DNA of 64,000 nt from Spisula solida (GCA_947247005.1 OX365948.1:55349401-55413400), one strand, 5' to 3'. Shown: positions 12,380 through 25,875, counted from the stretch's first letter. The notes: generated from the letters alone by a model not told the origin. Translations and numbers: made by a program.

Positions 12380-14895
12380 TGGCTATATCATGTTTATAGT
12401 TGTTTACAGTCATTTTTTAATTATTATCTATACATCCTTTAATATACATATACAAGTACATGTATTTATAAAATATTCAAATATTTATTTATATAATCAT
12501 TTAGTTGATACACTTACTTTTTAATATAAATCTATTGAGAACTTTCTATTTTATATACGTGTATATATCTTAGATATGCAATGTCTTTCATTCTTACGCA
12601 GGTGCATTATTTTCCATGCCTCTCTGTGTCAGTATACATAAACGTTTACAAGAACCACAATGAAAATAAGAGGTCTCCTCTTATTTGTGTTATCCTTCAC
12701 CCTGTCTAAGCGTATTTTCGAGCGTTGAGATCGAATACGACGGAGCAATGCGAGAAAAGTGGATCGGGAGGAGAGTCAATGTAATATTTTGCTTCACCAT
12801 TCTTTTAATTTTAAAACTATGAGATCGGGAATTGGCCGAGGATGACCTACAATAAATGTCCCTTGGCCGTGATGCATTGAACTATCCATAGCACTTGTAG
12901 TTTTTTCTAACATTCGGGAAAACCCCAGCGAAACTCGTCTGTTTTGCTACCGTCCCGTTGTTTTCTCGTCGTAAATGGATAAAATATCCCAGATAATCCT
13001 TATTTCATCGTCATACATATAAAATACATCATATTTAACAAATACCTCGCCGCTCAAGCAGTTCACAATAAATTAAACCCTCGAATACCCGGCCGTAAGC
13101 GAGACGTGTTTTTATACGACCGAGGGGCGGGATCGGAGCGTATTTTCGAGATGGTGGATTTTACGGAAAGCGTTTTTCTCATGGATTTTGAAGGTCGGAC
13201 CGTGGACATAAGTCACTTTTAACTATTTGTATGATATTATGTCGTGTTTCTTTAAGGGGTACCGCCAATTTAACACTTAATCGCTTTCTTATAACGATGT
13301 AGTCCTTCGTGAGCGCATGCCTCTCGCTCTGGTACATTGATGTAGAACATCGCGTACGACTGAACGTCTTGGATATACGAGTATAAATCGATTTGCAATA
13401 TATTTATGAACTGGTCAGGACTAATTATTCTAAGATTTATACTTCTAGCCGCTTGGACGTCCGATTTGAGGAAGGTCTCTGGTGGTCCTGAACCGAAAGC
13501 CTGCCAATGTCAGTATGACGCACAACAGCTTAATTAACGCTTGTAACATGCGGTCAATGACAAGTGTTTATTTTATCCATTTTGATGTATTCGATGTAAT
13601 GTTGAATCTTCATTTACAATATTTGATCAAATTCTAACTGTGTGGTCAATGTAATTAGAACATATGTATGCAGCTCATATGATAGCATTATTGAAATATA
13701 TAAAGTGCACTATAGTTTTTGACGGGAACACCTTGTCAACCATTTTTATCAATAACATTACGCTATCCTCACATTGTTATCATTTCCTCCGAATAAAGAC
13801 TATTATTTGATGGTTCTTCATTATTCTGTAGGCTGTTACTTTCCCTAAAATAATAAATATACCAATAATTCAGAACAGATTCGTAACATAGTGGTTACCA
13901 AATCAGACTTCGAATCGTTTTATCAATATAGGATAAGGTATGTTCGCAACACACATTGGTATTTATTTTTAACATTTCGTATTTGGCGTGACATTTATTG
14001 TGTTGTCAAATTGAATCGAGTTTTCTAACATTAAGGGGTAGAGTCTAATTTATAGTGTCTTTTTTTCTTCAAATTAAGTTGTTGGGTAAAACTAACATTG
14101 TATTATGATGTACTACATTTACTCATGTGGTGAGACAAAAATAAATATCAAAAAAGCAAATTCATCGAAGCATTACACTGCAATTTCATTGCAAATCTTG
14201 CTCGTCCACAAACAACGTCAACATTACATTAAGAGTCAATGTTTGTTGTCCTGGGCGTAGCCAAAAGTATAATGAACAATCACTACAACTAAATAATTAT
14301 GAAACATACTTTTAACCTTGTATCATGCGAAAATTCAATGACCTTGCAAACGGAAAGTAGAAAATGGTAATGCTTCTTGAATACCTTTGAAATATACATT
14401 TTCGGTCTTAAACTACTGTAAAATCATTATTTTTCGAGGGAGTGGAATTTTCGTTGCTTTCGTTGACAAACTCGACCACGAAATCAAATGCCCATGGTTA
14501 ATCGACCTCCCAAACACAAAACATGGTTATACACTAAGTCTTCCATGTTTAGTAAAATCCACGATGTCAAGAACCCACGATAATGGATTTTTATCCAATT
14601 CCACGAAATTTAATATCCACGAAAATATGTAATTTTGCCGTAAGTAAGAAAAAGTTTGTTGCCTGCAGTTATCTTGTACATATTTATGTACAACGTGTAC
14701 GTTTTAGCACGTACCGTTTCAGAGTTTGTGTGTGTGTGAACGAGCAAGATTTGCAATGAAAGTGCTATGATCGTGCTTCAAACAATTCACTTTATTAATA
14801 TTTGTATTTTTGTTTCACTTCAATTTAGTACATCATAAAACAAGATCAATTTGAAGAATAAAGTTACCGGTGTATTATAAAAATCGTCAGATCTA
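12380..14895. other. Non-coding region, partly CpG-richer
   Basis: 12.7-13.4 kb is richer in CG dinucleotides than its surroundings (for example cgtattttcgag twice, at about 12711 and 13139). I see no open frame or splice-site pair to call a gene. The rest is AT-rich. Confidence 0.4.
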
Positions 14896-14899
14896 TGAA

Positions 14900-14990
14900 A
14901 ACAGTCAACGCGCATGCGTGGGAAAGGCGTGGCATCCGGTGTGAAGATAGTCGGGACCGGATGATAAACATGATCCTATAATACGGTAAG
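14900..14990 (+). promoter_or_regulatory. Candidate TATA-less promoter / non-coding first exon
   Basis: A compact patch holds CGCGCATGCGTG (14909-14920, one mismatch from the NRF-1 consensus). It also holds two ETS-like CCGGAT cores on opposite strands (catccggt ~14933-14940, accggatg ~14956-14963). A strong splice donor, ATACG|GTAAGTATT, sits at 14985/14986. That order suggests a housekeeping-type start with a short leader exon on the plus strand. No downstream coding exon was identified, so the gene itself is unproven. Confidence 0.3.
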
Positions 14991-14999
14991 TATTTTTAC

Positions 15000-17144
15000 T
15001 TTAACTCGATAAACTATGTAATTATGCCTGTTTTTCTATGCACATGATTCAGCTTCTCTGTCTATAAAGACATGTCGAGTTACAACACCTCTATGTACCT
15101 GTGTTGTGCTCGTTATTTGCCATGCGTGATAGAATTCGGAAAACGAAAGTAGAAATGAATTGAACGTTATATATAATTAGTATTATCAGCTCATTTATTC
15201 GGGACACGGGATATTTAATGGCATATCTACACTCGTTATGGATAACTGGCGATGATCGACCTACATTCGTGTTTAAGATGTTGGTGTTTACCATGTATAG
15301 ACTTGCGGGGGCGTATGCAGTACAGTTTTCTTATTATTAAATATGGCTAAGAGTGACAGGTCTTGCCCTAGGCCTAGAAAGTTTTCTTATGCTTTCGGAA
15401 AACGTTTTTGTTCAGTTTTACAGTTTCTTTAGCTGAAAACAGTGTTTAGAACTAAAAAATGTATAAAATACATTGATCAAAGTTAACCACAACAGCATTT
15501 TAGGATTATGCATTTATTTACTTTGATTTCGGCAGTGGCTAGCTGTCCGGCACCGGACGCGAGCCAGCGAATTAAGTCGTCCGGCATCGGACGACTGACG
15601 ACTAGCAAACGCTAAGTGCATTGGCTAGGGAACTGTCATTCTATTTCTATGCATTAGGCCTTCGAAATTTTGTTATTTTCTTGTGATAAGTATCACGTAA
15701 TTTTGTTTCTACCTTATTGTAAACTACAAATTTGGCAAGACATGTCAGTGCATTTATCTGCATCCTTTTTGTGACCAGCCGTGTATCTCTGTATATTGTC
15801 CGTCATATTGGATGGTATTAACTGGTACGAATGAATGCGGAAAGTGTTTCAATTACAGTATTATGAGGATGGGGAAAGTATATATATTACTTCAAGCTGA
15901 AAAAATGAAATGGCTGTGTTAGGTAATTGACAGTTTGGAAAGTCACTGGTTATTCTGGCTAGCCAATGCCTTTGATTTCGACAAAGACCTAAATCTTTGA
16001 TTTCAAGAAGCATGTGTGTGTATGTTTCTGCGTATTCTGTGTATAGGTAGCTACATGCCTGACATGTACTGTATGGTCGGGATGTTTGTTTTCTTTTTAA
16101 TTCCATTGGATAAGTCTTCTCACTAATTATATAGTAGACTTGAAATTATATTCATTGCAAAGCAATCAACCGCTGAATAGAATCAGGGAGTTTACATATA
16201 TATTTATAGAACAGGTCCGGATAGAATGTATACAATTGTGTAGGATTTTGCTCTAAACTTTAGCAATTTTTAAAAGATGCTACAATAACTTTATGAGTAC
16301 ATTGTATTCAAAATGACAAATGTGGAATAATTATACATATATATTCAGTGAAACCAGTGTTTATTCAGTCATATTTTGTATTTGGAAAATGAAAGAGGAA
16401 CTATGAAAAATGTGAATAAGAATCCTAATATACCCGTTTCAGTATTCATTAAGGATAAACCGGTTAACTGTCACCTCAACTGCAAAACAATCTCAGAGTT
16501 GAAGCTAGATAGATCGAGCCATGCAACCAGAACAGAACAGAACTTTTCTCCTGGACCGCTGGGTTGAATAAGTGCCAGTGTGGTGTTAGATTTTTTGTTT
16601 ACCACCGAAAATGGTATGATTTTAAACAGTAAATAAATTAAAATGTCACCAAATAATTGTTAACCGTTAAAAAGAACCGATTGAGCACATATTATGATTA
16701 TTTTGTCCGTCCCAGGTGCCTGCAGAGCAAAGGTTCGCTTAAATTCTATCAAAATAATGGACCAATACAGTTTCTAAGGGGCAATTTGGGGGACTGACAG
16801 CAGCCCACTCCCCTCAGGTCTCAATTAAAATACATGTATTGTTAGTTTGTCCTTTACTAACCAAATATTGTAGGTATTATGAGGTTTAATAAATAAAACC
16901 TTAAATATTTTATTTTGATGGTGTAGTTTGATATTGCGTTGTCTCAGTAAAAAACCCGGTAGTCTATTTATTACATTATAGTTAATATGTTCTTACTGGC
17001 TTAGAATATAACATCCTGCATTTTAATTGACCAATAGAAATAAGTGCCAACACATGACCTTATGTCTGTTAAGAGCAAATTTTTTTATTAAATTTTCATT
17101 TAACCGCCAAAATTGGGCATTTTCATGCTCACTCAAATGTTTTT
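15000..17144. other. Non-coding region
   Basis: AT-rich. A short direct repeat of the word ccggc-accggacg / ccggcatcggacg occurs at about 15548-15595. No gene is supported. Confidence 0.4.
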
Positions 17145-18420
17145 TAGCTCACCTGTCACAAAGTGACAGAGTGAGCTTTTGTGATCACTCTTCGTCCGTC
17201 GTCCGTCCGTCCGTCTGTCCGTCCGTCCGTCGTCCGTCCGTCAACAATTTGCTTGTGTAGACACTAGAGGTCACAATTTTGACTTAATCTTTATGAAACT
17301 TGGTCACAATGATCATCTCAACAAAATCTAGGTCAAGTTCGATATTGGGTCATCTGGGGTCAAAAACTAGGTCACAAGGTCAAATCATAGAAAAACCTTG
17401 TGTAGTCACTAGAGGTCACAATTTTGACCTAATCTTTATGAAACTTGGTCACAATGATTATCACAACAAAATCTAGGTCAAGTTCGATATTGGGTCATCC
17501 GGGGTCAAAAACTAGGTCACAAGGTCAAATCATAGAAAAACCTTGTGTAGACACTAGAGGTCACAATTTTGACCTAATCCTTTGGAAACTTGGTCACAAT
17601 GATCATATCAACAAAATCTAGGTCAAGTTCGATATTGGGTCATCCGGGGTCAAAAACTAGGTCACAAGGTCAAATCATAGAAAAACCTTGTGTAGTCACT
17701 AGAGGTCACAATTTTGACCTAATCTTTATGAAACTTGGTCTCAATGATCATCACAACAAAATCTAGGTCAAGTTCGATATTGGGTTATCCGGGTTCAAAA
17801 ACTAGGTCACAAGGTCAAATCATAGAAAAACCTTGTGTAGTCACTAGAGGTCACAATTTTGACCTAATCTTTATGAAACTTGGTCACAATGATCATCACA
17901 ACAAAATCTAGGTCAAGTTCGATATTGGGTCATCCGGGGTCAAAAACTAGGTCACACGGTCAAATCATAGAAAAACCTTGTGTAGTCACTAGAGGTCACA
18001 ATTTTGACTTAATCTTTATGAAGCTTGGTCACAATGATCATCTCAACAAAATCTAGGTCAAGTTCGATATTGGGTCATCCAGGTTCAAAAACTAGGTCAC
18101 AAGGTCAAATCATAGTAAAACCTTGTGTAGTCACTAGAGGTCACAATTTTAATTTAATCTGTATGAAACTTGGTCACAATGATCATCTCAACAAAATCTA
18201 GGTCCAGTTCGATATTGGGTCATCCGGGTTCAAAAACTAGGTCACAAGGTCAAATCATAGAAAAACTTTGTGTAGTCACTAGAGGTCACAGTTTTAGCCT
18301 TATTCTTATGAAACTTGGTCAGAGGGATCCTCTCAACAAAATCTAAGTGCGATATTGCGCTTTGACATGTACTGCTATTTATAACAGGTGAGCGACCTAG
18401 GGCCCTTTGGGCCCTCTTGT
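17145..18420 (+). mobile_element. HINE family 1, complete copy with eight 145-bp core units
   Basis: The 5' end is TAGCTCACCTGTC followed by an inverted partner (GTGACAGAGTGAGC), giving a terminal hairpin. A GTCC microsatellite comes next. The tandem units begin at 17269, 17414, 17559, 17704, 17849, 17994, 18139 and 18284, exactly 145 bp apart. The 3' end is GACAGGTGAGC-like (ACAGGTGAGC), the reverse complement of the 5' subterminal sequence, followed by the hairpin GGGCCCTTTGGGCCC and TCTTGT. It is flanked by T-runs. Subterminal inverted repeats, a 3' hairpin, internal tandem repeats and TT insertion are the known hallmarks of Helentron-associated elements in bivalves. No coding capacity. 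Confidence 0.88.
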
Positions 18421-19036
18421 TTTATAATGTAATTTAAACCTTTAAACATAAACCATAACATTAAAATATTCTGGCATGGTCATATAAGAATCTCTGGAAA
18501 GCAATTTTTATAATTCTTTAAATAGGGGCAATTTTATTTAGTAGACAGAAAAAAGTTAAGGCCAAACAAACAGTATTATTAAGGTAGACCTTGACCTGCA
18601 ATTCTATGTGGTTATCTTAATTATTACTCATGTTATCATGACTGGAATGACCTTTTAGAAATAATCATGTCATGCAGACCCCCCTGAGTAAAAATAACTT
18701 GGTGGACCCCTAAAGAATCTGAAAGAAAAAAAATCTGTTTGAATCCCCTAAAGAAAAATTGCTGGAAATACAGATGAGGACTTGAAACATGAATAATTTA
18801 TTCATTCCATCATCTTAACATATATGCTGTCCAAGCACTACAGACTTGATTTATTGATGCCAATTGTACTTCATGTTTTTGTCTTTGCTATAACAATAAC
18901 TTTCAATATTGCAATTATTATATCACACTCTATGGTTGAAGCAGCCAGGGATGCAGCTTAATGTAAATAAATGTGTTGGGTCATTGGTGTACGTTGCTCT
19001 ATTAGGGTGCTCTATACCAGATACAGTTCTGTGCTT
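18421..19036. other. Spacer without recognised features
   Basis: AT-rich, with no supported gene or repeat. Confidence 0.4.
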
Positions 19037-20546
19037 AACCCCCTTTCACAATTGTCGTACGACGGACATGCGACGAGTCTACGATGCAAATTTGGGGACT
19101 ATCGTGCGTCCATCTCACGACGCACTTAAGAAATTTCTGCATCGTGTGACGGAAAACATAATCGTGGACCCTCGTCGTAGAGTTTTGGACATGTTCAAAA
19201 TTTTCTACGGCGGGTGACTGTCGTATGTCCGTCGTGCGATGCCCTACGTCGTCGCAAGACGGACGTGCGATGGACGCATGACGGACGCACGATTTGTTTG
19301 TGATTATAAGGTCAAACTACGCACTTAGAATCCCACCACTTTCGTGCGATGGACGTGCGATGGTCGTGCGACGGTCGCACGACAGTCTTGAGTATACTCA
19401 CTATTCTACGATAGCCGTGAGTCAATAGCACGACCGTCGTACGACAATCGCACGACCATCATACGACGCTCGTAAACATATATGTCTTTTAAAGGCTTTT
19501 TCAAAATTCATACCCTATAGTGCAAATCTAAAATAAAATCATATTCTTAGACAAATATGTGTCCTTTGGAAACAATAAAACCTCTCTATAGCGACACACA
19601 TTGAGAAACTTAACATTACAGAGGTCTGGAGAGGTAAATGTGTATACATATTAAATTGTTTCTTCTCGAACAACATGTTAATATTGCTTAAGTGGGGTTG
19701 TTGCTCAGTGGAGGGCTACTCTAGAGAGGTTGCATTGTACATACATATGATAGATGCATTCAGCTATAAATTAAGATCTCGAAGTTTCCTGAATGTTCTC
19801 ATACACATGCATATCAACAACATACTTTCATCACTTAGCAGGTTATAAAAATATCGACAATCATGTATGTTTTTATTCCATAATTAGTTACATTTAAAAG
19901 TATACTTAGTAAACAATATATCAGTATATCTAAAATCTTTAAACACGTTTATTAATTCATAAATAATTCCAACATTTTATGCACAAGAAAGCCACGATTT
20001 GAATCAGGAATCAACTCTTCTCTCTGTTATAACAAGTGGACATCCAAAATATCGAAACAAACACCGCTTAAAATATGCCACGTCTGACACCAGTGGACCG
20101 CAAAATGCATTCGTATTATTATATTGATTATGCATACATGTAGTTTAATACTAGTATTTAGCAAGTTCCTATTTGCAAAAAAAGTATTATTATTCGAATA
20201 TATCCAGCTGCTGAAACTTATTTTTTAAACCAGCTAATAGTTCGACAATGCTATTGTAGTACGACGGACATACGGCGGTCGTACGACGGACGTGCGACAA
20301 CTGTTCATCCTTAGGCTGTCGTGCGTCAATTGTTATGTCGTGCGACTATCGCACGACCGTCGTACGTCCGTCGGACGCGAGATAGTTCACTAATACGCAT
20401 CGTAGAGCCGTCGCACTTCCGTCGTGCTACAATTGTGACCGCTCCACGAAATTATCCTTTCCAGACGCAAGTCGGTACATTTCGACGTAGATTCGCAAGC
20501 GTCGTGTTAGGCAGAAATTACTACGGCAATTGGGAAAGGGGTTTTA
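19037..20546. mobile_element. Non-autonomous TIR element rich in CGTCGTACGAC palindromes
   Basis: The left end AACCCCCTTTCACAATTG (19037 on) is inverted at the right end as CAATTGGGAAAGGGGTT (to ~20544). Just inside both ends lie ~300-450 bp of self-palindromic CGTCGTACGAC / GTCGTGCGAC sequence. The centre is AT-rich and contains a separate small MITE (19572-19738). No transposase frame. Its palindromic style recalls the CGTACG repeats at 4.5 and 11.9 kb, but the ends differ. Confidence 0.65.
19572..19738. mobile_element. Small Tc1/pogo-like MITE nested in the 19-20.5 kb element
   Basis: The left end ACAATAAAACCTCTCTATAG is matched in inverted form at the right end (CTAGAGAGGTTGCATTGT). Length is about 167 bp. 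The AACCTCTCTA-type ends resemble pogo/Tigger-type termini, so the class is inferred. Confidence 0.5.
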
Positions 20547-20549
20547 CCT

Positions 20550-21739
20550 AGCATTACTGCTCTGTTGGAGTTAGTTTTATTAATAATGATCTGTAATTAG
20601 ATTAGAATCAAATTATTATAAGCAAGTATTTACCCCAGTTACACAATTGTATTATTATATCCATTTATTATAAAAGATAGATATTAATTTATAATAAAAT
20701 TATTTGATATATAATATGATATTTTTATATCAAAATCTTAAAATACATGTGTTTAGATCTGTGAACGAAATAATAAAATGTTCAATTTTAATACGTATAG
20801 TAATGAAAAAAAGAAAATTATAATTAAATTATACAATTTATTCGAAACTGTTATGATTTATCTATATCTTAAATAAATAACAAATTTAAATAGTGCTTTT
20901 CTCACACAATTTCATTTTCAGTCATTGAAATACATGTATAACAATACTTACTTAGTATCAATTTGTGTTAGTGATAAATTTTAGAATTAATTTTTCCATT
21001 TATATGTTTTATTGAATTATTATAATATAGAACACATTAGTCATAGGTTCTTAATGCTCTCTGGTACTGGAGGAAAGAAAGATTATAAAGCATTTGTCTA
21101 AATCAGAATATTATATATTACAAAAATTAGCTTATAATAATTAATCCAAACGTTTCTTTAATTGTTTTTTTACCTGCAGTTTTACAAGGGGTAATTAAGC
21201 AGACATGCCATTTTGCATAATAGAGGGTAATAGTCAGGATGTGATCATCATAATTTTGAGGGGGCCATGTGTCAAATTGTTTATCTGCAAGAAATTACAA
21301 TGTGCAATAAAACTAACAATATGTTTCTTCATTTAGAAGGGGTGCACCATGGGTACAAGTGTTAACTACATGCTATATAAAATGCAAGAAATGAAAAGTT
21401 ACATTCCTGTAACATATGCATTGAAAATAATTGATCCCCATGGTGTTATATAGACAGGTGTTGTAAATTATGAAATGTGTCAGGCAATCAATTCAATAAA
21501 ATCAATATACTCCATAATTTTGGTATTATCATCTTCATTTACCAGTATATAGATTTTCCTGATAATTTGAATTGCTTAGACATTAACCTATCTGAATTAA
21601 ATTATTTAGCATTAATTACTAGTAATTTACTATGTAACATAGGATGTTTTTTTTTATTCAATATTGAATAAATACATATATTTAGTTAGCTGTGAATGAG
21701 TTATACATCATTATATAGTATTCACCTTGTCCATCTGAC
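20550..21739. other. Very AT-rich non-coding region
   Basis: Mostly A/T with no recognisable exon. It leads directly into the satellite array. Confidence 0.45.
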
Positions 21740-24700
21740 TGTCGGTTCATCCGCACTTTTCAGTAATTGATATCAATAATCTTGCTTGCTTAATCTGTAG
21801 TTCGATAGTCTGTCATTTTTACGGTGGTTGAAATTGTCTGACTGTTTTTATAGCCCGTAAATGTTGGTTTTTCATGGATATTTTGAGCCGATACATAAAA
21901 TTATTGAGTCTGTAGCATTTGTTGACTCCATGTGATACAGTTATTGATATCTATTATCTTGCTTAAGACTGTAATGTGATAGTCGGTCATTTTCACGGCT
22001 GTTTAAATTGTCTGACTGTTTTTATAGCCTGTAAATGTTGGTTTTTCGTAAATATTTCATGGATATTTTGAGCCGATACATAAAATTGTTGAGACTGTAG
22101 CATTTGTTGACTGCATGTGATACAGTTATTCATATTTATATTCTTGCTTGATATAGATAAGTCTACAGTGCAATAGTCGGTCATTTTTACAGCTGTTTAA
22201 ATTGTCTGACTGTTTTTATAGACTGTAAATCTTGGTTTTTCATGGATATTTTGAGCCCATATATAAAATTATTGGGTCTGTAGCATTTGTTGACTGCATT
22301 TGATACAGTTATTGATATCTTTAATCTTGCTTAAGATGAATAAGTCTGTATTGCAATAGTCGGTCATTTTTACAGCTGTTTAAATTGTCTGACTGTTTTT
22401 ATAGACTGTAAATCTTGGTTTTTCATGGATATTTTAAGCCGATACATGAAATTATTGAGTCTGTAGCATTTGTTGACTGCATGTGATACAGTTATTGATA
22501 TTTATATTCTTGCTTGATATAAATAAGTCTACAGTGCGATATTGGTCATTTTACGGCTGTTTAAATTGTCTGACTGTTTTTATAGCCTGTAAATGTTGGT
22601 TTTTATACGCCCCTTGAAAACGGGACGTATTATGTGAACACCCTTGGCGGGCGTGCGGGCGGAGGCGTCCAGTAATTTGTCTGTACTCTAGCGCCAACAG
22701 TTTTCATCCGATCATCTTCAAACTTGCTGACAATGCTTATGGGCATAATATCTAGGCCAAGTTTGATTATAGGCCAAATCGACCTAGGCCTTATTGGGTT
22801 ATGGTCCTTTAATTACCAAATAAGTATGAAATTGGCCTTGTCTGTACTCTAGCGCAAACAGTTTTCATCCAATCATCTTCAAACTTGCTGACAATGCTCA
22901 TGGGCATAATATCTAGGCCAAGTTTGATTATCGGCCTAGGCCTTATTGGGTTATGGTCCTTTAATTACCAAATAAGTATGAAATTGGCCTTGTCTGTACT
23001 TTTACGCTAACAGTTTTTATCCGATCATCTTCAGACTTGCTGAAAATGTTTATGGGCATAAAATCTAGGCTAAGTTCGATCATAGGCCAAATTGGCTTAG
23101 GCCTTATTGGGTTATGGTCCTTTAATTACCAAATAAGTATGAAATTGGCCTTGTCTGTACTCTTACGCTAACAGTTTTCATCTGATCATCTTCAAACTTG
23201 CTGACAATGCTTATGGGCATAATATCTAGGCCAAGTTCGATTATAGGTCAAATCGGCCTAGGCCTTATTGGGTTATGGTCCTTTAATTACCAAATAAGTA
23301 TGAAATTGGCCTTGTCTGTACTCTAGCGCAAACAGTTTTCATCCAATCATCTTCAAACTTGCTGACAATGCTTATGGGCATAATATCTAGGCCAAGTTCG
23401 AATATAGGCCAAATCGACCTAGGCCTTATTGGGTTATGGTCCTTTAATTACCAAATAAGAAATTAATTACCAAATAAGTATGAAATTGGTTGTCTGTGCT
23501 CTAACGCAAACAGTTTTCATCCAATCGTCTTAAAACTTTGTGACAATGCTTATGGGCATAATATCTAGGCCAAGTTTGATTATAGGCCAAATCGGCCTAG
23601 GCCTTATTTGGTTATGATCCTATAATTACCAAAATAAATGTGAAATTGACCTTGTCTGTTCTCTAGTGCAAAGAGTTTTCATCTGAGTATCTTCAAACTT
23701 GGTGACAATGTTCATGGATATAATATCTAAGACACGTTTAATTGTAGGCCAAATCAGCATAGGCCTTCTTGGGTTATGGTCCTCTATTTAAAAAAAATGT
23801 TGCATTGTTTTTTTCATTCACCATGCCCTGAGACTCACCATGCCCCAAGACGGGCGTATTTTGTGACATTTTGGCACTCTTGTTCATGGATATTTTGAGC
23901 CGATACATAAAATGATTGATTCTGTAGCATTTGTTGACTCCATGTGATACGGTTATTGATATCGATAATCTTGCTTCAGATGAATAAGTCTGTAGTGCGA
24001 TAGTCGGTCATCTTCACGGCTGTTGAAATTGTCTGACTGTTTTTATAGCCTGTTAATGTTGGTTTTTCATGGATATTTTGAGCCGTTACATAAAATGATT
24101 GATTCTGTAGCATTTGTTGACTCCATGTGATACGGTTATTGATATCTATAATCTTGCTCAAGATGGATAAGTCTGTAGTGTGATAGTCGGTCATTTTTAC
24201 GGCTGTTGAAATTGTCTGACTTTTTTTATAGCTTATAAATGTTTTTCATGGATATTTTGAGCAGATATATAAAATTAATGATTCTGAGGCATTTGTTGAC
24301 TCCATGTGATTCAGTTATTGATATCAATAATCATGCTTGATATGAATAAGTCTGCAGTACAATAGTCTGTCATTTAAACGGCTGATGAAATTGTCTGACA
24401 TTTTTTATAGCTTGTAAATGTTGGTTTTTCATGAATATTTTCAGCCAATATGGGAAAGTATTGATTCTGAAGCATTTGTTGACTCCATGTGATACAGTTA
24501 TTGATATCTATAATCTTGCTTGATATGAATAAGTCTGCAGTACGATAGTCAATCATTTTTATGGCTGATGAAATTGTCTGACATTTTTTATAGCTTGTAA
24601 GTGTTGGTTTTTCATACATATTTTTGGCCAATATTGGTAATTATTGATTCTGTAGCATTTGTTGACTCCATGTGATACAGTTATTGATATCTATAATCTT

Positions 24701-25480
24701 GCTCTGCAGTACGATAGTCAATCATTTTTATGGCTGATACAATTGTCTGACATTTTTTATAGCTTGTAAATGTTGGTTTTTCATACATATTTTTGGCCAA
24801 TATGGGAAATTATTGATTCTGTAGCATTTGTTGACTTCATGTATACCAGTTATTGATATCTATAATCTGCTCGATATGAATAAGTCTGCAGTACGATAGT
24901 CAATCATTTTTATGGCTGATACTATTGTCTGACATTTTTTATAGCTTGTAAGTGTTGGTTTTTCGTGCATATTTTTGGCCAATATGGGTATTTATTGATT
25001 CTGTAGCATTTGTTGACTCCATGTGATACAGTTATTGATATCTATAATCTGGCTTGATATGAATAAGTCTGCAGTACAATAGTCTGTCATTTTTGCGGCT
25101 GATTAAATTGTCTGACGTTTTTTATAGCTTGTAAATGTTGGTTTTTCATGAATATTTTCAGCCAACATGGGAAATTGTTGATTCTGTAGCATTTGTTGAC
25201 TCCATGTGATACAGTTATTGATATCTATAATCTGGCTTGATATGAATAAGTTTGTAGTACGATATTCAATCATTTTTACGGCTGATGAAATTGTCTGACT
25301 TTTTTTATAGCCGGTAAATGTTGGTTTTTCATGGGTATTTTCAGTCAATATGGAAAATTATTAATTTTGTTGCATTTGTTGACTCAATGTGATATAGTTA
25401 TTGATATCTATAATTTTGCTTGATATGAATTAGTCTTTAGTATGATAGTTAGTCATTTTAATGGCTGATGACATTGTCTT
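21740..25480 (+). repeat. Satellite array, ~183-bp monomer, about 13 copies
   Basis: The landmark ggtttttcatggatatttt recurs at about 21866, 22040, 22234, 22417, 22598, 24061, 24238, 24423, 24606, 24775, 24957, 25140 and 25323, usually 181-185 bp apart. Each monomer also has gcatttgttgactccatgtg and attgtctgact blocks. A HINE (22604-23884) splits the array. The right-hand monomers form a slightly different subfamily (gctgatgaaattgtctgaca). Minus-strand open frames of 60-85 aa are by-products of the monomer. Confidence 0.92.
22604..23884 (+). mobile_element. HINE family 2, complete copy inserted in the satellite
   Basis: The 5' end ATACGCCCCTTGAAAACGGG is matched by GGGCGTAT near the 3' end, so the termini carry subterminal inverted repeats. 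A GC-rich run is followed by tandem units of 161 bp (cagttttcatcc at 22698, 22859, 23011, 23172 and 23333; one spacing is 152 bp through a deletion). The 3' end is GTGACATTTTGGCAC then TCTTGTT. Sister satellite monomers read ggttttt-catgg without interruption, while here ggttttt is followed by the element and then catgg. Insertion therefore occurred at T/T with no target duplication, as expected of Helentrons. Confidence 0.9.
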
Positions 25481-25794
25481 CTATTTTGTAAAACATGTAT
25501 GCCAATTAGTATGGCCCTCTTTTACAACTATTTAGATAAGCCATATGCATCTGGCAGTAAGAAAACCGACATAAAGCATGTTAATTCACTTTGAGCTTTG
25601 ATAGCAGCAACCAAATCGCCCCTAACTGTTCTCTCAGTGCTTTTATTATATATTTATAAAGACACTATTAAACGTATAATCGGACAAAGATAAATTGGCC
25701 GGGCTATAAATAGTACCAGAACAAAAACATTAATGTTTACCTTTTGCACCTGAAGTAACTAATAAGGCGTATTAACTACATCACAAGAAGCAAT

Positions 25795-25875
25795 GAGGAA
25801 ATAGCTCAGTAGGTAAAGCGCAAGGGCGAGTTGCAAGAAAGGTATGCTTTTACTGCGAGCGAGTTCGAATCCAAT
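25795..25875 (+). pseudogene. tRNA-like sequence with A and B boxes
   Basis: Box A TAGCTCAGTAGGTAAAGCG and box B GAGTTCGAATCC have tRNA-like spacing. The 3' acceptor strand does not pair with the 5' end, so this is tRNA-derived rather than a working tRNA. Confidence 0.6.

Noticed and set aside
16376..16567. 63-codon plus-strand frame MYLENERGTMKNV...
   Set aside because: Short, with no recognised domain and no supporting splice sites. Its relation to the promoter-like patch at 14.9 kb could not be shown.
17269..18300. Regularly spaced repeats that could be mistaken for a CRISPR array
   Set aside because: The whole 145-bp unit is repeated, with no unique spacers. The DNA is eukaryotic and the block sits between HINE ends.
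21993..25348. Minus-strand frames of 60-85 aa in the 183-bp satellite
   Set aside because: They repeat with the monomer, start at arbitrary monomers and end by random stops. No known domain.
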